The notes beneath the pieces are model-generated. The model had not been told where the DNA came from. It worked only from the letters and a program-made list of their open reading frames with translations, and did not search any database. The position numbers were made by a program, and so were the translations under genes. Shown one piece after another: positions 33,023 to 45,574 of a stretch of 64,000 nt of DNA (its first letter is position 1; each line of letters starts with the position of its first letter). Location of the stretch: contig JAIWNI010000003.1 in NCBI GenBank assembly GCA_025331435.1, forward strand, positions 553,099 to 617,098, read 5' to 3'. Source of the DNA: Choanephora cucurbitarum. Its lineage: Eukaryota; Mucoromycota; Mucoromycetes; Mucorales; Choanephoraceae.

Positions 33023-33274
33023 TACTGCTGTGCAATTGATTTCCTAGTAGCATGCAATCACTATTTTTCGAACGTGCAACCTTTGTTCTCTGTTAATGCA
33101 ACTCAAGTGTTTCCTTTGTGCATCTTGCTTCTCTCAGCAAGCAATCTATTACTGGAAACAGTGTATTTTTTGCCTTTTGACGTTAGTCCTGATTCAAATC
33201 GGAAAAGGAATTGTCTAGCGCTTCATAAAAAAAGAGTTTATTATATACAAATACAGATTAGTTGTGTGTAAGGC

Positions 33275-34122
33275 TTAAGGCCATCTAAGAATTTCCTTTC
33301 TAATCTCATCATCCCAGCTGTTACAGAGTTCCTTTTGGGAGGGCTTATCACATAATTGTCTAACATCTTCATTCACCCAGTCACTTAAATCACGGTTAAT
33401 GACAGCCACCAACTTGGTAATATAGTTTCCAACTTCGGCGTTATCAATCAACTTTCCAGCAGCACCCTTTTGAAGAGAACCACGAACAGACTTACGAACA
33501 CCCAAAACTAAAGATCGGACAAGAGCACCAGTTTCAGGGGAAGAATAATCAATCATTTGACGACGCATACGACCAATACAACGTTGCTTGACATCTTCTA
33601 AGGCATAACAGATAGAGGGAGGGTTACCACAACGGTAGTCCATCTTACGACCTATAACATGTACATCAGTCACTTTTATTCCTCAATATCAAAAGGGTTT
33701 TACTTACATTCATCCATTGTCCAACTTTCTCCTGGAGGAGGCATCTTTCTGGTCAACCGCTTGGGGTTATTACAGTCACCCTTGTAAGGGAGCTCTTCAT
33801 TAAAGATAACTTGATAGAAACCTTCAGCCAATCTAGAATCTGCTGTGGCCATTGTGGTGAAGTTGTCCAGACTGTATTTAATTGAATTCTCAAGGTCTGA
33901 AGTCACTTCTGAGCCATCAATGTTTTGTGTGATAATAGAAGGCACAGACACCTTTGAGGTTGCATCTGTAAGTTTGAGTTGAAGGTTGTTTACAGACTCT
34001 TCAATGACAGGTCCATAGAAGTGAGCAAAACCCTTGGAGACACCTCGACGACAATCCATTTCACAGGCAAGCACAGTTGAAGCTGCTGCTAGCAGAAGCA
34101 CTGGTATATTTTTAAGCAACAT
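33275..34122 (-). CDS. Secreted Cys-containing protein of unknown family
   Basis: Two exons, 34122-33708 and 33651-33275, give 263 residues. The Met at 34122 gives a good signal peptide (MLLKNIPVLLLAAASTVLA); an upstream in-frame Met at 34182 would add a second hydrophobic stretch and is less likely. The mature part starts CEMDCRRGVSKGF and has Cys in CNNPKR, DECRK, YRCGNPPSICYAL, QRCIGRM, QLCDKPSQKELCNSW, probably forming disulfides. Between them are helical segments. The spacing does not match a family I know. It is likely extracellular or cell-wall located. The gene borders the transposon island. Confidence 0.75.
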
Positions 34123-35884
34123 GATAACTAGAGAGAATAAAGATATTAAAGAAGAAAAAGAAAAAGGACAAAAAAAGGACAAAAAAAGGGAAAATATAAA
34201 TATAATTAGAATATTATTTTATAGTGGTACAGAATGAGGCTGCTAAATTCTCTAAAGGTGTGATAAAATTAGCAACAAACTCAGATGTGGCTTTTGTCAC
34301 TGTAATGCTTTAAAAATAAACCAGCCATTGAATTTAAGGCAAAAAAGAAAGCAGACTTTTGTATGATAATAAGCCAAAAAGTTTAAGGGCTTTGGTCAAT
34401 GTCATGATGCACTAGATTTGGTCCTTATTTCCAAGTATCTTAGAAAGATTGCTTTCATTTTTTTCTAGCCGACTCTCTTCAGTGATACATTAAAAAAGAA
34501 GAGAGAATTAAGATACCGACGACTATGCTTAAACCACTCTTAGCCGTATGCACTATCTCAGTTTACTCAACTGTACAGCCTCTAAAGTCTTTTTTTTTTC
34601 TACCTGAGGTTACGAATCGAGACATCAACAAATATTCATCAAAATCGCCCAAACAAATACTGTTTGCCAGCATCAGCTAATCTCAAAGATCAAGGCTTAC
34701 TTTTTTCACTTTGCAGCTTACTCTTAATTACATAACGAAAGTTGTCTCACAAGATCAAGCTTAAGATACATGCGTTTATGATCTGAGGCTGATATGGGCG
34801 TGTTGCTCATAGTAAGGTAATGAAATTTCGAATTGTCTGTGTGGGTCAAGTACGCTCAAAATATTGTAAGTAAAAGTGAAACAATGGTTATCACTGTGAT
34901 TCCATTTTTGCATTCGGCTTATTCGCGACTTTTCTTAATATACTTTGACCTTCGTGTTAATAACATCCTGCAAAGACAGCACATATAGCGTTGGCTATAA
35001 CAACAATAGCGCCAATGGCAATACAGTGATCGTTTGATTGAAGAGTGTGCTTAATTTAAGAGTGCAATTCTTTCATACGAAAATGACACCAAGTGCTAAA
35101 ACATCATTTGATCTAATATAAAAAGTGAATTTTTCAAAAATACTCTCTCTCTTACTAAAAGAAAAACTGCTGTAACGGTATGGCAGACAATAATTTCTTC
35201 AGAGAAGTAAAAAGTAGAGAGAGACAGAAAAGGTTTCTTATATGAAGGAAGGAAAGAGAATTTGTACTAATTTTTATTGTAATCACATATTATCCTAAGA
35301 AAGTGTCAACATTCAAAGCCAAAGTTGTTTGCACCATGAAGTATGCTACTCAAGAAAAAAGGAGAGAATTAAGCTCTGATCAATTGACATTCTCTTCATG
35401 CTTATCCATACCATTTAAAGCTACCTTCAAAAAACTTTAAATTATTCATTCGGCAGAGGGTACTCTTACAAGAACCTGTTTACTAATAGTTCATTACAGA
35501 AGAAGCACAAAGTCATATAACTCAATTAATTACGCTTCAAATAAGTCGTGTATTGATTTTTATGTAAAGCACAATAAAACAATCGTTTCTATCTACAAGA
35601 AGATTTACGCTCTCACATAATCAGAGCACTTTTGAAGCAAAAAGAAAAGATGAAAATGGTCTGTTATGTCTGGAACAAACTCACAGTAACCACACTCATT
35701 TACTTGTACTCATGTATGAAACATTCATATCAAAATGATCTACCTAGCTCCTTCTTTTTTTAGAAAAACACAAAAAAAAAGGGGACCCATTGAATTCCAA
35801 AATAGAAAAAAAAAAGAATCAAACAGATGATCAAAAATAGGTTGGCAATTGACAAGCGAAAATCGCTTTTTCTGTATTATAGAC
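34123..35884. other. Gene-free stretch with a dispersed repeat arm
   Basis: About 35020-35130 is related to the foldback repeat at 3460-3785: CGTTTGATTGAAGAGTGTG and AAGTGCTAAAACATCATTTG correspond to parts of its inverse strand. The rest is A/T-rich with no supported gene. Confidence 0.45.
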
Positions 35885-37907
35885 TTAGTATTCAATGTCC
35901 TAGTGAAGCAAGGTAAATTTTGGATGAGCTTAATGCATGCATGATGTCTATTTAATTTTAACTTACGTTTTCCTCGCAATGGTTGACAACATTTTCAAAA
36001 ACTTTCAAAAGCTTTCTTCTTGCTCCAATTGTATTTACGCCAGCATCAATCATATCTTGATCTGACATACGAACAACCTGCTTCCAGTCAAGCCCAATGA
36101 ATGCATGACCATACTTATGCAGTCTTAAGCTACGTAACCAGTTTTGAACATCTAATGTTTGATGGATGATTAGCATAAACTATTTTTGGATTTTGAAAGG
36201 AGAGAATTCTCTCCTTTTATCTTACCTTTCATTAGTTCAAAATCAACTGTTTCGGCTGCGATTTTGTCTTTGAGTGCACGAGCAGCAGATGAGCGTTTAC
36301 GTCTTCGTGCTAACCCAGTCAATTGCTTCTCTTCCTCATGGACAGCTTGCTCGTTATTAGTTTCAGTAAATGCGAATGCAACTTGCTTTGGCAATGGGGT
36401 TGATGGTGATGGTGATAGACCTGGAATGAAATCTGTTTTGGGTGTCTGAATAGGCGATACCTTGGGTGACCAGACGATAGACGGTTTGTTGGTTAGGGAA
36501 GGTTTTGAGTGTGGCAGTTCTTGTTTCAACCTGGCTTGTGCTTGCTCCAATGCATTTAGACTAGATGTGATCGTAGCAGACAGTTTCGAATAATCCTCTT
36601 GCTCTTCCTGAATTGTCCAAGGTAGACGATCCTCGTTTCTTTTGGTACCGATGACAGACGAGGCAGTTGAACCTGGTGCAGAGTTGGCAGTGTGTTTCTT
36701 TTTGTTTGTCAATGAACCAAAGGACCAGCTTTGGCGATCATTCTCAGGACTAGCATTAATATCAGTACCTATAGGAAAAGGCCAGTCTTTAGCTGAACGT
36801 GGTGAAAATAATGGTTGGGTGTTGAGATGGTTGGTACTAGATGGACTACGGAGCTTGGGGGGAGATAAGAACAAGCCTCCTGTACTACCATGTTGACCTA
36901 AGGAGGAAGAAGAGGAAGAAGAAGAAGAAGACAAAATAGACGAAGTAGCTGTAGATGACTGAGCACTTGTATCTTGACTTGACATTGCCTGGAGTTGTGC
37001 TCGAGCAGCCAGTGCTTTTTCGTAAAGAGGACCAGGGTGACTAAGACCTCCTGCTAGAGAACCCGAGGCAAATAGTTCTCGGTTCTGTCGACCAACATCA
37101 TTTGGTTCACTTACAGCAGAACTAAATCTACCAAACTTCCTGTTGTTGGTTGATACGGGTGGAGGATAGAGATGTCTTCTTCTGTCTGCTTCGGAAGAAA
37201 TAACAGATTGCGAATTGTTGACATGAAGTGATCGATAATAAGAAATGATTTCTATTTATAAATAATCAACAAACGCCAAAAAGAAACGCTCTAGATTGTA
37301 ATCCTCCCTACCACTATTAGAAGTTGTATCCTGACCAGCAGGATAAGGATCACTATGGCTGTTGGCTAACTTTTGAAGTACGGTGATAAGAAAACGGATT
37401 TGAATTTGAGAGGCATTTTGAACAATGGTATAAAGGGCAGCTGTTCTTTCAGCATCGGATCGGCATTGAAGCCATGTGTTAATATGTTGAAGTTCATCTT
37501 TGAAATCTTGGTCTAGACTGGCAGCTGCCACTTCTTCCAACATTTGCTCATAGCGCTGAATATTCTCGAACCAGCGATCAATTGCTTCAGCTAATAAATG
37601 ACGCGCATTTAAATTAATCTCGTCTCTTTTTTCTTTTTTTTTTCTTTTTACCTTCAGGAGAATCACGATAATTCTCTCGGGAAGGCTCTGTTTGTAAAAT
37701 CTCGGACGATGCTTTGGATTTATAATGCGAAGGTTGAACACGACTGCCAATAGTTGAGTTAGAAGATCGTATGGGTGGGCGACGTTGTTGTCCTGGCAAA
37801 TGAACTAGTTCAGATGGAAATGATTTGATATGATGAGACTGTCTCTGAAATGCACCAAACAATAATCTTTCGTCCATCACTCTATGTATTTCGTGTGCTG
37901 TTGCCAT
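35885..37907 (-). CDS. VTS1: VTS1/Smaug-type SAM-domain RNA-binding protein
   Basis: Exons 37907-37652, 37590-37312, 37251-36226, 36151-35967 and probably 35899-35885 give 586 residues. Near residues 86-170 is the fungal Vts1 N-terminal region (AIDRWFENIQRYEQMLEEVA, ERTAALYTIVQ, QIRFLITVLQKLA). A Ser/Pro-rich disordered middle follows. The C-terminal SAM domain (about 515-575) reads NWLRSLRLHKYGHAFIGL and GARRKLLKVFENV, with the Lys/Arg surface that binds Smaug-recognition hairpins. Vts1 recruits deadenylases to repress mRNAs in the cytoplasm. If the last intron (GTAAGT at 35966) is not spliced, the protein ends at 35958 with two different residues. Confidence 0.9.
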
Positions 37908-38275
37908 GGTATAAAAAAATAAAGGAGGATGTCGAGAAAAGAAAAAACAAAACGAAAGTAAAAAAAAAAAAAAAAAGAAAGGGTGAAAAAGTAATGCTTT
38001 ATAGAGGATTAGCTTTTTTTTTTACTTCTCCTTATTTTTGTTATAATTCTTGTTTGCCAACGACAAGTATAAAATAGTAAATGACACGAGGGTAGAAATA
38101 GTGTAATCTTGGTTTGAAAACCACCTCGATAGCCAATTTTTATTGTTAAGTTAGAAAAAAAAAGTGCGTGCGTTGTTTAAGGGGGAAGATCATATAAGAA
38201 GGGAGTATTTCACAAAAAAAAAGAGACTTTTTGTCTCCTTAATTTTCTTTTTTATTGTTTGTTTTCAAATATGTT
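37908..38275. other. Spacer between VTS1 promoter and dehydrogenase 3' end
   Basis: Dominated by A and T homopolymers (for example 37961-37976). Nothing else recognised. Confidence 0.5.
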
Positions 38276-39283
38276 TTATGTGTTAATTACGGTACCACCG
38301 TTGGGATGGACAACTTGACCAGTAATGAAAGAGGAGTCGTCAGAAGCCAAGAAGACAAAAGAGGCAGCTACTTCACAAGGTTGAGCAGGACGCTTGAAAG
38401 GAGGGAAAGAACCAAAGTTTTGAATTTCTTCTTTAGAGAATGTATTGGGGATCAATGGTGTCCAGACAGGTCCAGGAGCAACTGCATTGACACGAATGCG
38501 GCGAGGTGCCAATTGCTGAGAGAGAGCACGAGTGAATGAGACAATGGCACCCTTAGTGGCAGAGTAATCAACCAAGACATCCATACCACGATAAGCAGCA
38601 ATAGAAGCGGTGTTGATAATTACGCCACCTTGTTTAAGATGGTTACATACCAACTTGGTCATAAAAATAGGGCCAAATACTATCGAAAAAAATATGTGTT
38701 ATTCATGCGATCTTCTTATCAAGATTTCAATATTTTTTTTTTTACCATTGGTACGGAAAGTTCTTTCAACTACATCAGCCTTCAAATCTTCTACACGAGT
38801 CACCTTGTGTTGCTCAGCAGCATTGTTGACTAAGATATCAATACGACCAAAGGCCTTCAAGTGACTATCTAAGATCTCTTGACAAGTTTCTTGGAAACCA
38901 ACATCGCGGGCAATCAAATTGATTTTACACTTGCTTTGACCTTCAATGGTAGTCTTGGTATGCATAGCATCGGCATCTTCTCTTTCATCACGGTAGACAA
39001 TGGTGATACCAGCACAGCCTTCCAAGGCATAGAGTGTAGCGATTGAACGACCAATACCACTGTCAGCACCTGTAATCAAAGCATATTTTCCTTCGAGTTT
39101 ACCAGAACCGCGATAGGCCTTGAAGCAGGGCTTTCCTTCAGCATCGAAAGAAGGCAGATGTTGAGAAACAGGAGCAGGTTTCAAAAGAGAGGCGACACCT
39201 GACTTTTCCCAGTCCATGTTCTTACGCATATCATTGTAATGGTAAACATCATTAGGAAGATCTTCGTCGAAACCAATAGTCAT
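38276..39283 (-). CDS. NAD(P)-dependent short-chain dehydrogenase (YghA-like)
   Basis: Two exons, 39283-38746 and 38679-38276, give 313 residues. The classical SDR motifs are all present: cofactor site ITGADSGIGRS (about residue 70), ILVNNAAEQ, NTASIAAY with the catalytic Ser, YSATKG with Tyr and Lys, and VNAVAPGPVWTPLIP. An N-terminal extension of about 60 residues (PVSQHLPSF...) is typical of the bacterial YghA/YhdF and fungal relatives. Substrate is unknown; the family is annotated as alcohol or glucose dehydrogenase-like. It is probably cytosolic. It shares a 376-bp divergent promoter with the SLM1-like gene. Confidence 0.9.
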
Positions 39284-39659
39284 CTTTGCTCTTTTTGTTT
39301 CTCTAATTGTAAAAGTAAGAAGTGATATAAGTAAAGAAAAAAAAATAGGAAGATGGACATGATTGACTCTTCTTATATAGTATATATTTTTTCCTGTTTG
39401 TTTTCTTCTGTTCTTCTAATTGAACCTGTTCACTAACGATTTCATCGACAACAAGTTCAATATTTAGTCGAGGGTTTTAGATTGACTATCATAATAAAAT
39501 TCCGTGAATATAACAAATAAGAAACCTGCACACTGGTTTTCTGAGACATTCTACTGACGACATTTAGAAATGAATTCTGCATGAATCTAACAGCTTTTTT
39601 GGGATCATTTGTTTATTTGTTTGTTTTGTCTTTTTTTTTTCTCCCTTCTGAACAAACAA
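39284..39659. promoter_or_regulatory. Divergent promoter region (dehydrogenase / SLM1-like)
   Basis: 376 bases separate the two start codons. A TATA-like tract (TATATAGTATATATTT in inverse orientation around 39375-39390) lies on the dehydrogenase side, and a long pyrimidine tract (39630-39645) just before the SLM1-like ATG. No specific operator recognised. Confidence 0.4.
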
Positions 39660-41798
39660 ATGGCGCGAAAAAAACAAACAACACCCTCCGTATTACCTCA
39701 CTTGCCAAAAGGTGTGGCCATTCCTGAGGTCCAATTGGACGGCAATCAAGACTTGATGATGCCAGGTCAGAAAAGTTTGCCCTCGGACGATTGGAAAAAC
39801 AATCAATTGGTTCCAAGTTCTCAGAACAACAATGCCGTGGCGCGCAGATCATCGACCCAACGACATGGAATGCCATTGACTGAACGCCATTCCAAGTATC
39901 AGATGGATTCTGAACAAGAACCTCCTCCCATGTTCACTGCACAGCCCAATAAAATGTCTATCCGACGTGCTCGGGAAGGTCAACGACAGAAACACATTTA
40001 TCGTGTAGACAATGGAATTGATCCAGTCGTCCTTTTGACAGATCGATTAGAAGTATGGCGAAATGCTATTAAAAACTTGGTAAGTTGACTTGTATTATCC
40101 TAAAAGGAAAAAGAAAAGCATCTTGACAATTAACAAACTACCTCAAAGGTATCTTACTACAAGAAATTGGTCACTGTTGAAAACAAGTCAGCTAAAGACT
40201 ATCTATCTGCAAGTAAAGAAATTACCTTGCCCTTCCCTAAATCCAATGGCCAATTTATCGAAACAGGCGCTGGTGGTATTCAAGACGTTTGGGGTTCTTT
40301 GCGTGATTACACATTGCAGCATGGTATGCTACATCATGAATCGGCTAGCTATACTGAGAAGGCTGTCATCCCTGCCTTACGTGCCATTAAACATGATATC
40401 AAGACCATGATCACCTCTATCCAGAAAGACAAAAACCTTCGTACATCTATCATTTTTGAAAGCCGCATGCAAGTGGACCGTATGATTGCTCATCTCGATA
40501 AAGTGATTGAGCATGTTTACCGCGCACCTTCACAAGCAGATCAAAACACAGACCCCTTTTTACTTAATCTGGGTATCATTCATGCCATTCGAGAATTATG
40601 TGATCACGAAAACCAACTTCATGACAACATTCTCTCTCTCCAAAAGGAAACAGGCCTATTCGAACAAAAGACAATAGAAAACGTTCGTTATGTACTGAGC
40701 AAGCTAAGAGAGTATCGCCTGAAGCATAAGATGGAGTCGCCTGAATACATTGACGCTGTTGTTGAGAACTTTAACGAACTCAAGCCGTCTGATGAATGGA
40801 ACGAATTTATTCGTCGCCATCAATACAACTTGCTCCGCGAGACTTCGGCTTACAAAACAGAGGATATGGTGGATTATCCTAACAAGGAAAGCAAATATGT
40901 TCGTGCTACCAAGATTGGGCCTCTTGAACTGAAATCAGGCGCAATTCGACGTTGGACAGAGGGCGTTTATATTATCACACCAGGTAAATAATATTTTTTT
41001 TTTGAATTGAAGTGATCCTAACTCTTTATTCGAACTTAACAGCTGGTTTCTTACATGGCTATAAGACGCCTAAGCAATTTCAGACAAGTCCACTCCGTCC
41101 TTCCTTTTCTGTGTTTGTGCCCAACCTGAACATAGAGGAATATGAGGATGATGATATATTTGAGCTTCGAGGTGATGGTCGACGTACTTCAGTTGGATTA
41201 GGTACACGTTATGTCTTCCGTGCTAGAAACTCAAGAGAAGCCCAAGAATGGTTAGATGCACTTCATCAGATCACTGATCAATTCGAACCCATGCCACTCC
41301 TGGCAAATGAGCCATTCAACACCACTCATTTTGGGGCTCCTGTTCAAAGAGATTTGCCTCCTTTGCCCGAGAGTACTTTGCCTCTGCCTGGTGATAGAAA
41401 CAAAAGGAAGGAAAAAATGCGTGCAATTGAAAGTGGCCCTTCTACTTCTAACGGTGTTGGTATCAACGGTGGTCGAGACTTGGGTACTGTCAATGAAGAA
41501 GAAAACGGTTATGAAAAGCCTTTACCCCATCCATCTGCTACCACAGGTACTGAGCAAGGTCGTGGTATGTTTGCTGGAGAACACCAACAGTATCAATTGG
41601 CTGATCCTGGTACACCTATTTCACCTGCCATTCTTCCTAAAGCCATGGGATCCAAGAAATTCGATCAAAGACCTATTGAAGAACAAAAAAACTTGCCAAT
41701 GATGCAACTAGATCAAGGTAAAACCTTAACTTTCTTTTAGACGCATCATTTATTCACATTGTCTTTTTGTATATATAGATCGATCTCTTCAAACCTAA
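39660..41798 (+). CDS. SLM1/SLM2-like BAR and PH domain protein (TORC2 effector)
   Basis: Exons 39660-40079, 40149-40983, 41043-41717 and probably 41779-41798 give about 649 residues. After a disordered N-terminus, DRLEVWRNAIKNLVSYYKK opens the BAR-like helical region (about 125-350). The PH domain follows, with KIGPLELKSGAIRRWTEGVY, FSVFVPNL and the closing helix SREAQEWLDALHQI. This order is that of yeast Slm1/Slm2, which bind PI(4,5)P2 at eisosomes and pass membrane stress to TORC2. The C-terminus is Pro/Gly-rich (PPLPESTLPLPG). If the last intron is retained, the protein ends at 41740 with a different short tail. The start at 39660 was chosen over an upstream T-rich frame. Confidence 0.9.
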
Positions 41799-42017
41799 AA
41801 CCTAATGTCATTATGGTAACCTATATTTGTAAGACAATGGTCGCGATGCTTATAGTTATTTTATGTATACACTTTAACTCCTCCTTAATCTAATAACAAT
41901 GAAAAAAAAATTGATTGTTTAAATGCTTGTAATAAAAAAAAAAAATTAAGCTATGCTTGGAAATTATCTCTATCCTCTCTCTCTTTTTTTTTCTCTCTCT
42001 TCAACATCCATCAAGCA

Positions 42018-44008
42018 ATGGCTTCGCCTTTTCGTTCACGTACTCCTAATCCTAAGCGAGATGAAGTTCGATGGCGTTCACAGCGTAATCCACTCAACAA
42101 TCTACAAGGCTCTATACCAAATACACCGCCAAGGTCATTCCTAACTGAGTACGACGACAATGAGGAAGACTGTCTAGACATTCGACAAGTAGATCACGAT
42201 GCTATTATCAATGACCTCGAAATAAAAAGTAAGGTATATCAAGCGATATTTGAATGCCACTTTATTAATTCAATAAAGATCTCTCAAGGGGTTATTCAGC
42301 TCAAGATCCAGGTAGTTCACATCAAGCCAGAGATCCTTTGTTTGAAAGACAAGAAGAAGAGGAAGAGGAAGATGACTTTGGTGAATACGATGAAGTGGAG
42401 TGGCTAGTGAATAACCCTGCTGCTGAGAGTAGACAGCGTATATTAGCACACAATCGACATCAACCACCTGTAGAAAGAAAAGAAAATCAGTCATGGCAAC
42501 AGCATATATTGACTTATGTGGTAGAGGGATGGATAGGGAAGATGATCATGAAGCCTGTCGCCTTTGTCTTGTTTATGTTGTTCTGGATCATCAAAGAGCC
42601 CATCATTCGGGTGATCACATTTCTAACAATGATTGTCTCTGCCGTCTTGGTAGATCCCATTGTCTATCTTTCTTCATGTTTCTCTCGCTCCGAACAACAA
42701 TGGATGCCAGCCATAGAGACACGCCATAAAATTGCTCACCTATTGACAGTTACCATGCTCACCTGTGGCGCTCTCTTTTATCTGTTCACTCAGCCCTCTC
42801 GAGCACTTGAGTGGCTCCAACAACAACAACAATCTATCTCCTTTATACCTTCTTCTACCGCTTCCTTCTTTAATATTCCACCAGCTGTTGAATCAACGCA
42901 TTCATCTGATATATTTAGACGATTGGCTCAGGTAGAAAACCAGGTTGGCAGACTCAAGAAGAATACAGACCAAAAGCTAAACCGTCTATCTGAACAAGCC
43001 AAACAATTCGATCAAACCCATCAAAAGATCTGGTCAGCTATTGATCAACAAAAGACCCAATTGGCTCTTGTAGAGAAGAAGATCAGTCAAGAGATTCATC
43101 ATGCCATGGCCAATCAGTTGCCTGACATGCTTCTGGTCCATACAGATCAAAATGGCAAGATGACACCCTCTCCTCAATTCTATCAGTACCTCAAGGATAA
43201 TCTCAGCTGGTCTAGTTTTCTCAAGCACAATGAGGCTGCTATAGCTGACTATATGCGTGGTGAGATGACTGCTTATCTTGAACAACAAAAGAAAGAAGGT
43301 GCCATTGTCAGCAAGGAGCGATTTATGAAACTCTTGGCCAATGATCTGAGTCAACAGATGAACCATCAACAGACAAACCATCAACAGGCAAAACAACAAG
43401 AAGGAGTCCAACAGGCTAACTTGGATCAACTGGTTGAACGGGCCATTCAGAGATACCATCAGGATCTACTCAACACACCTGATTTTGCACTCTATTCTCG
43501 AGGTGCTTTCATCTTGCACGGAAGAACAAGCCCGACCTATATTAAGATACCTAATTGGATGCAGGTGTCCCGCAGACTGCTTGGTTTACCGTCTCTTCAT
43601 AGCCAACCTGAGAATGCCATCTTTCCTGCCATCTATGCCGGTCAATGCTGGTCTATGGCAACCCAACAGGGTACACTGGGTATCATGTTGAGTCAGCGTA
43701 TCTATATACAGAGTGTCACGATTGAACACCCAACACGAGAGGTGCTTCTGGATTCTATCGACAGCGCGCCTCAGTCTGTTGAGTTCTATGGAATAGACCA
43801 TTATACCCCTTTTTCAGGCGATCTTGTGTTACTGGGGAAAGGCTACTATGATATCAACAAGAATCAATCCCTTCAGACATTTGATATCTATATGCCCACT
43901 CGTTCCTTCCAGGCTGTGATGGTGAAGGTCAGGACGAACTGGGGCAATCCAAATCACACTGATCTCTATCGTGTACGATTTCATGGTATACCTGCTATAG
44001 ACAATTGA
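42018..44008 (+). CDS. SUN-domain protein of the nuclear envelope (Sad1/UNC-84 family)
   Basis: Exons 42018-42228 and 42279-44008 give 646 residues. An acidic N-terminal region (FERQEEEEEEDDFG) is followed by two or three membrane segments (about residues 170-220 and 255-275), a coiled coil rich in Gln (about 310-470), and a C-terminal SUN domain. The latter starts DFALYSRGAFILHGRTS and contains AIYAGQCWSM, LSQRIYIQSVTIEHP and SAPQSVEFYG. SUN proteins span the inner nuclear membrane and pair with KASH proteins to link nucleus and cytoskeleton or spindle pole body. A further intron was not needed. The next gene is convergent, 31 bases away. Confidence 0.9.
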
Positions 44009-44039
44009 TACAAATTTATTATGAAATAATAAAAAAGCT

Positions 44040-45454
44040 TTAATCACTATCATCAAAGACAATCTTGTTGTTGGCAGCAGGTGCTTTGCCACTCAAAGCC
44101 TTTGACATCATTTCCTCTTGTAGACGCTTAGCTTCCCAAGAAGGATGGACAGGTTCAGCAGTGGTAGGCTTAGGTTTAGGTGTAGGTTTGGCTGCAGCCT
44201 TGGGCTTTTTGGGTCGATAGTTGGGATCGGCCAGACGCTTTTCTTCACGTTTCTTATAAGCTGAAGCAATGTGATTTGCTTCTCGACCATACATCTCCTC
44301 CCATTTCCTTTATAACATAGCATTAAAACAACATTCCTTTCTGCCCTCTTTCTCATAACACTTACTTTCTTCTCTGCTGTTGACCTGCTCTATTGGGCTT
44401 CTTCTTGCCTTCATAAATCTGTTTAAATTCCTCATCTTCTTCTTCGTCTTCCTGATCGCTATTTAATGTCTCCATAAATTCAGATTCAACAGCTGTCTTG
44501 CGTTTCTTTTGTTCCTTTTCCTTTTCCTCTGCCTTTCGCTTTCGGTTCTCTTCTGCCTTTTTACGCTTTTCTTCTTCAGCCTGTCGTTTCTCGATCTTTT
44601 GGTTATCACCAAACATGATGGCCTCGAAGGCATGTATCATGGTAGCTATTTCTGAACTGACAACAGAATTGGATATCAGTCGAGATTCAATGTTTTGTGT
44701 CGCTTGGTCTACTGCTGGCGTCTTGTTCAAGTTTTGGACTAATTCCTTAATCAACTCTTGAGATTTCAATTTGCTGTTCTTTTGAAGTTTGCTCTTGATT
44801 GTCTTTTCTACCATTGAATCCAAGTCAAGTGCCTAATCATTTGTTAAGCTAAGTAAGACATTCGATTTGTACGATGTATATTCCTACTTTGATGATCTCT
44901 AATTCCTTCTCATACTGTGCCAAATCCTCTGGTGTTTTCTTTTTGCTCTCTTCTGTTGCTTCCTCTAATGATTTGCGTGTGGTTTTGATCTTTTTGATCT
45001 GTTTCTGTGTTTCTGCTGTCTTTGCTTTCTTTAAGGCAGTCTTCAATTCTCTGCGCACTTGATGCTATACAACATAAATTAAAAGCCATCGAGAAATAAG
45101 CGTTCTTGTCTACTCACTAATTTAGTTTCAAGCTTTAACTTTCTTGCTGTATGAAGTTCTTGTTTTAATGCCTCTGTATCAGCATGATGATTTTGGTATC
45201 TAGCTCTTGAAGCAGCTACTTGGGCTGTCTTCATATGTGTCTTCTCTCCAACCTATAGACAAAGTAAATACATAGTATGAAGTTTGTTCTTTCATTTTTT
45301 GATTACTTGAGCAGCAAGGTAGTTGATCTTCCAGTTAAGATTCTCTTTTGATCCATGGCGTTTGTCAGTCTAGAATTCTAACATTTTTAGTCATTGACCA
45401 CACTCTTTTTTTTTTCGGTAGAAAGAGAGAAGGGGGGTTACTCAACGCTACCAT
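44040..45454 (-). CDS. BUD22/SRFBP1-like ribosome biogenesis protein
   Basis: Exons joined on the minus strand run from HGSKENLNWKINYLAAQ (about 45355-45308) through VGEKTHMKTAQVAASRARYQ, HQVRRELKTALKKA, ALDLDSMVEKTIKSKL, and KWEEMYGREANHIASAYKK to the end EPVHPSWEAKRLQEEM...KIVFDDSD. This C-terminal block, HPSWEA and FDD, is the hallmark of the BUD22/SRFBP1 family, acting in nucleolar 18S rRNA maturation. Middle parts are Lys/Glu-rich coiled coil with nuclear localisation signals. The start is uncertain: an ATG at 45454 followed at once by a GTAGCG donor and an acceptor at about 45365 fits the frame, whereas closer ATGs run into stops. Confidence 0.75.
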
Positions 45455-45574
45455 TACGCTTTCTAGTCTAATTATATAACAAGAAAAAAAAAAAGAAAAA
45501 ATATATAAATGAAAAGGAAAAAGTAAATGCTTAGATAAGCCACAATTTTCTTGTTGTATTAGGGAGAGTCTTGT

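Noticed and set aside
43034..43459. 141-codon minus-strand frame inside the SUN-domain gene
   Set aside because: Antisense shadow; Leu-rich composition results from Gln/Lys codons of the real coiled coil read in reverse.
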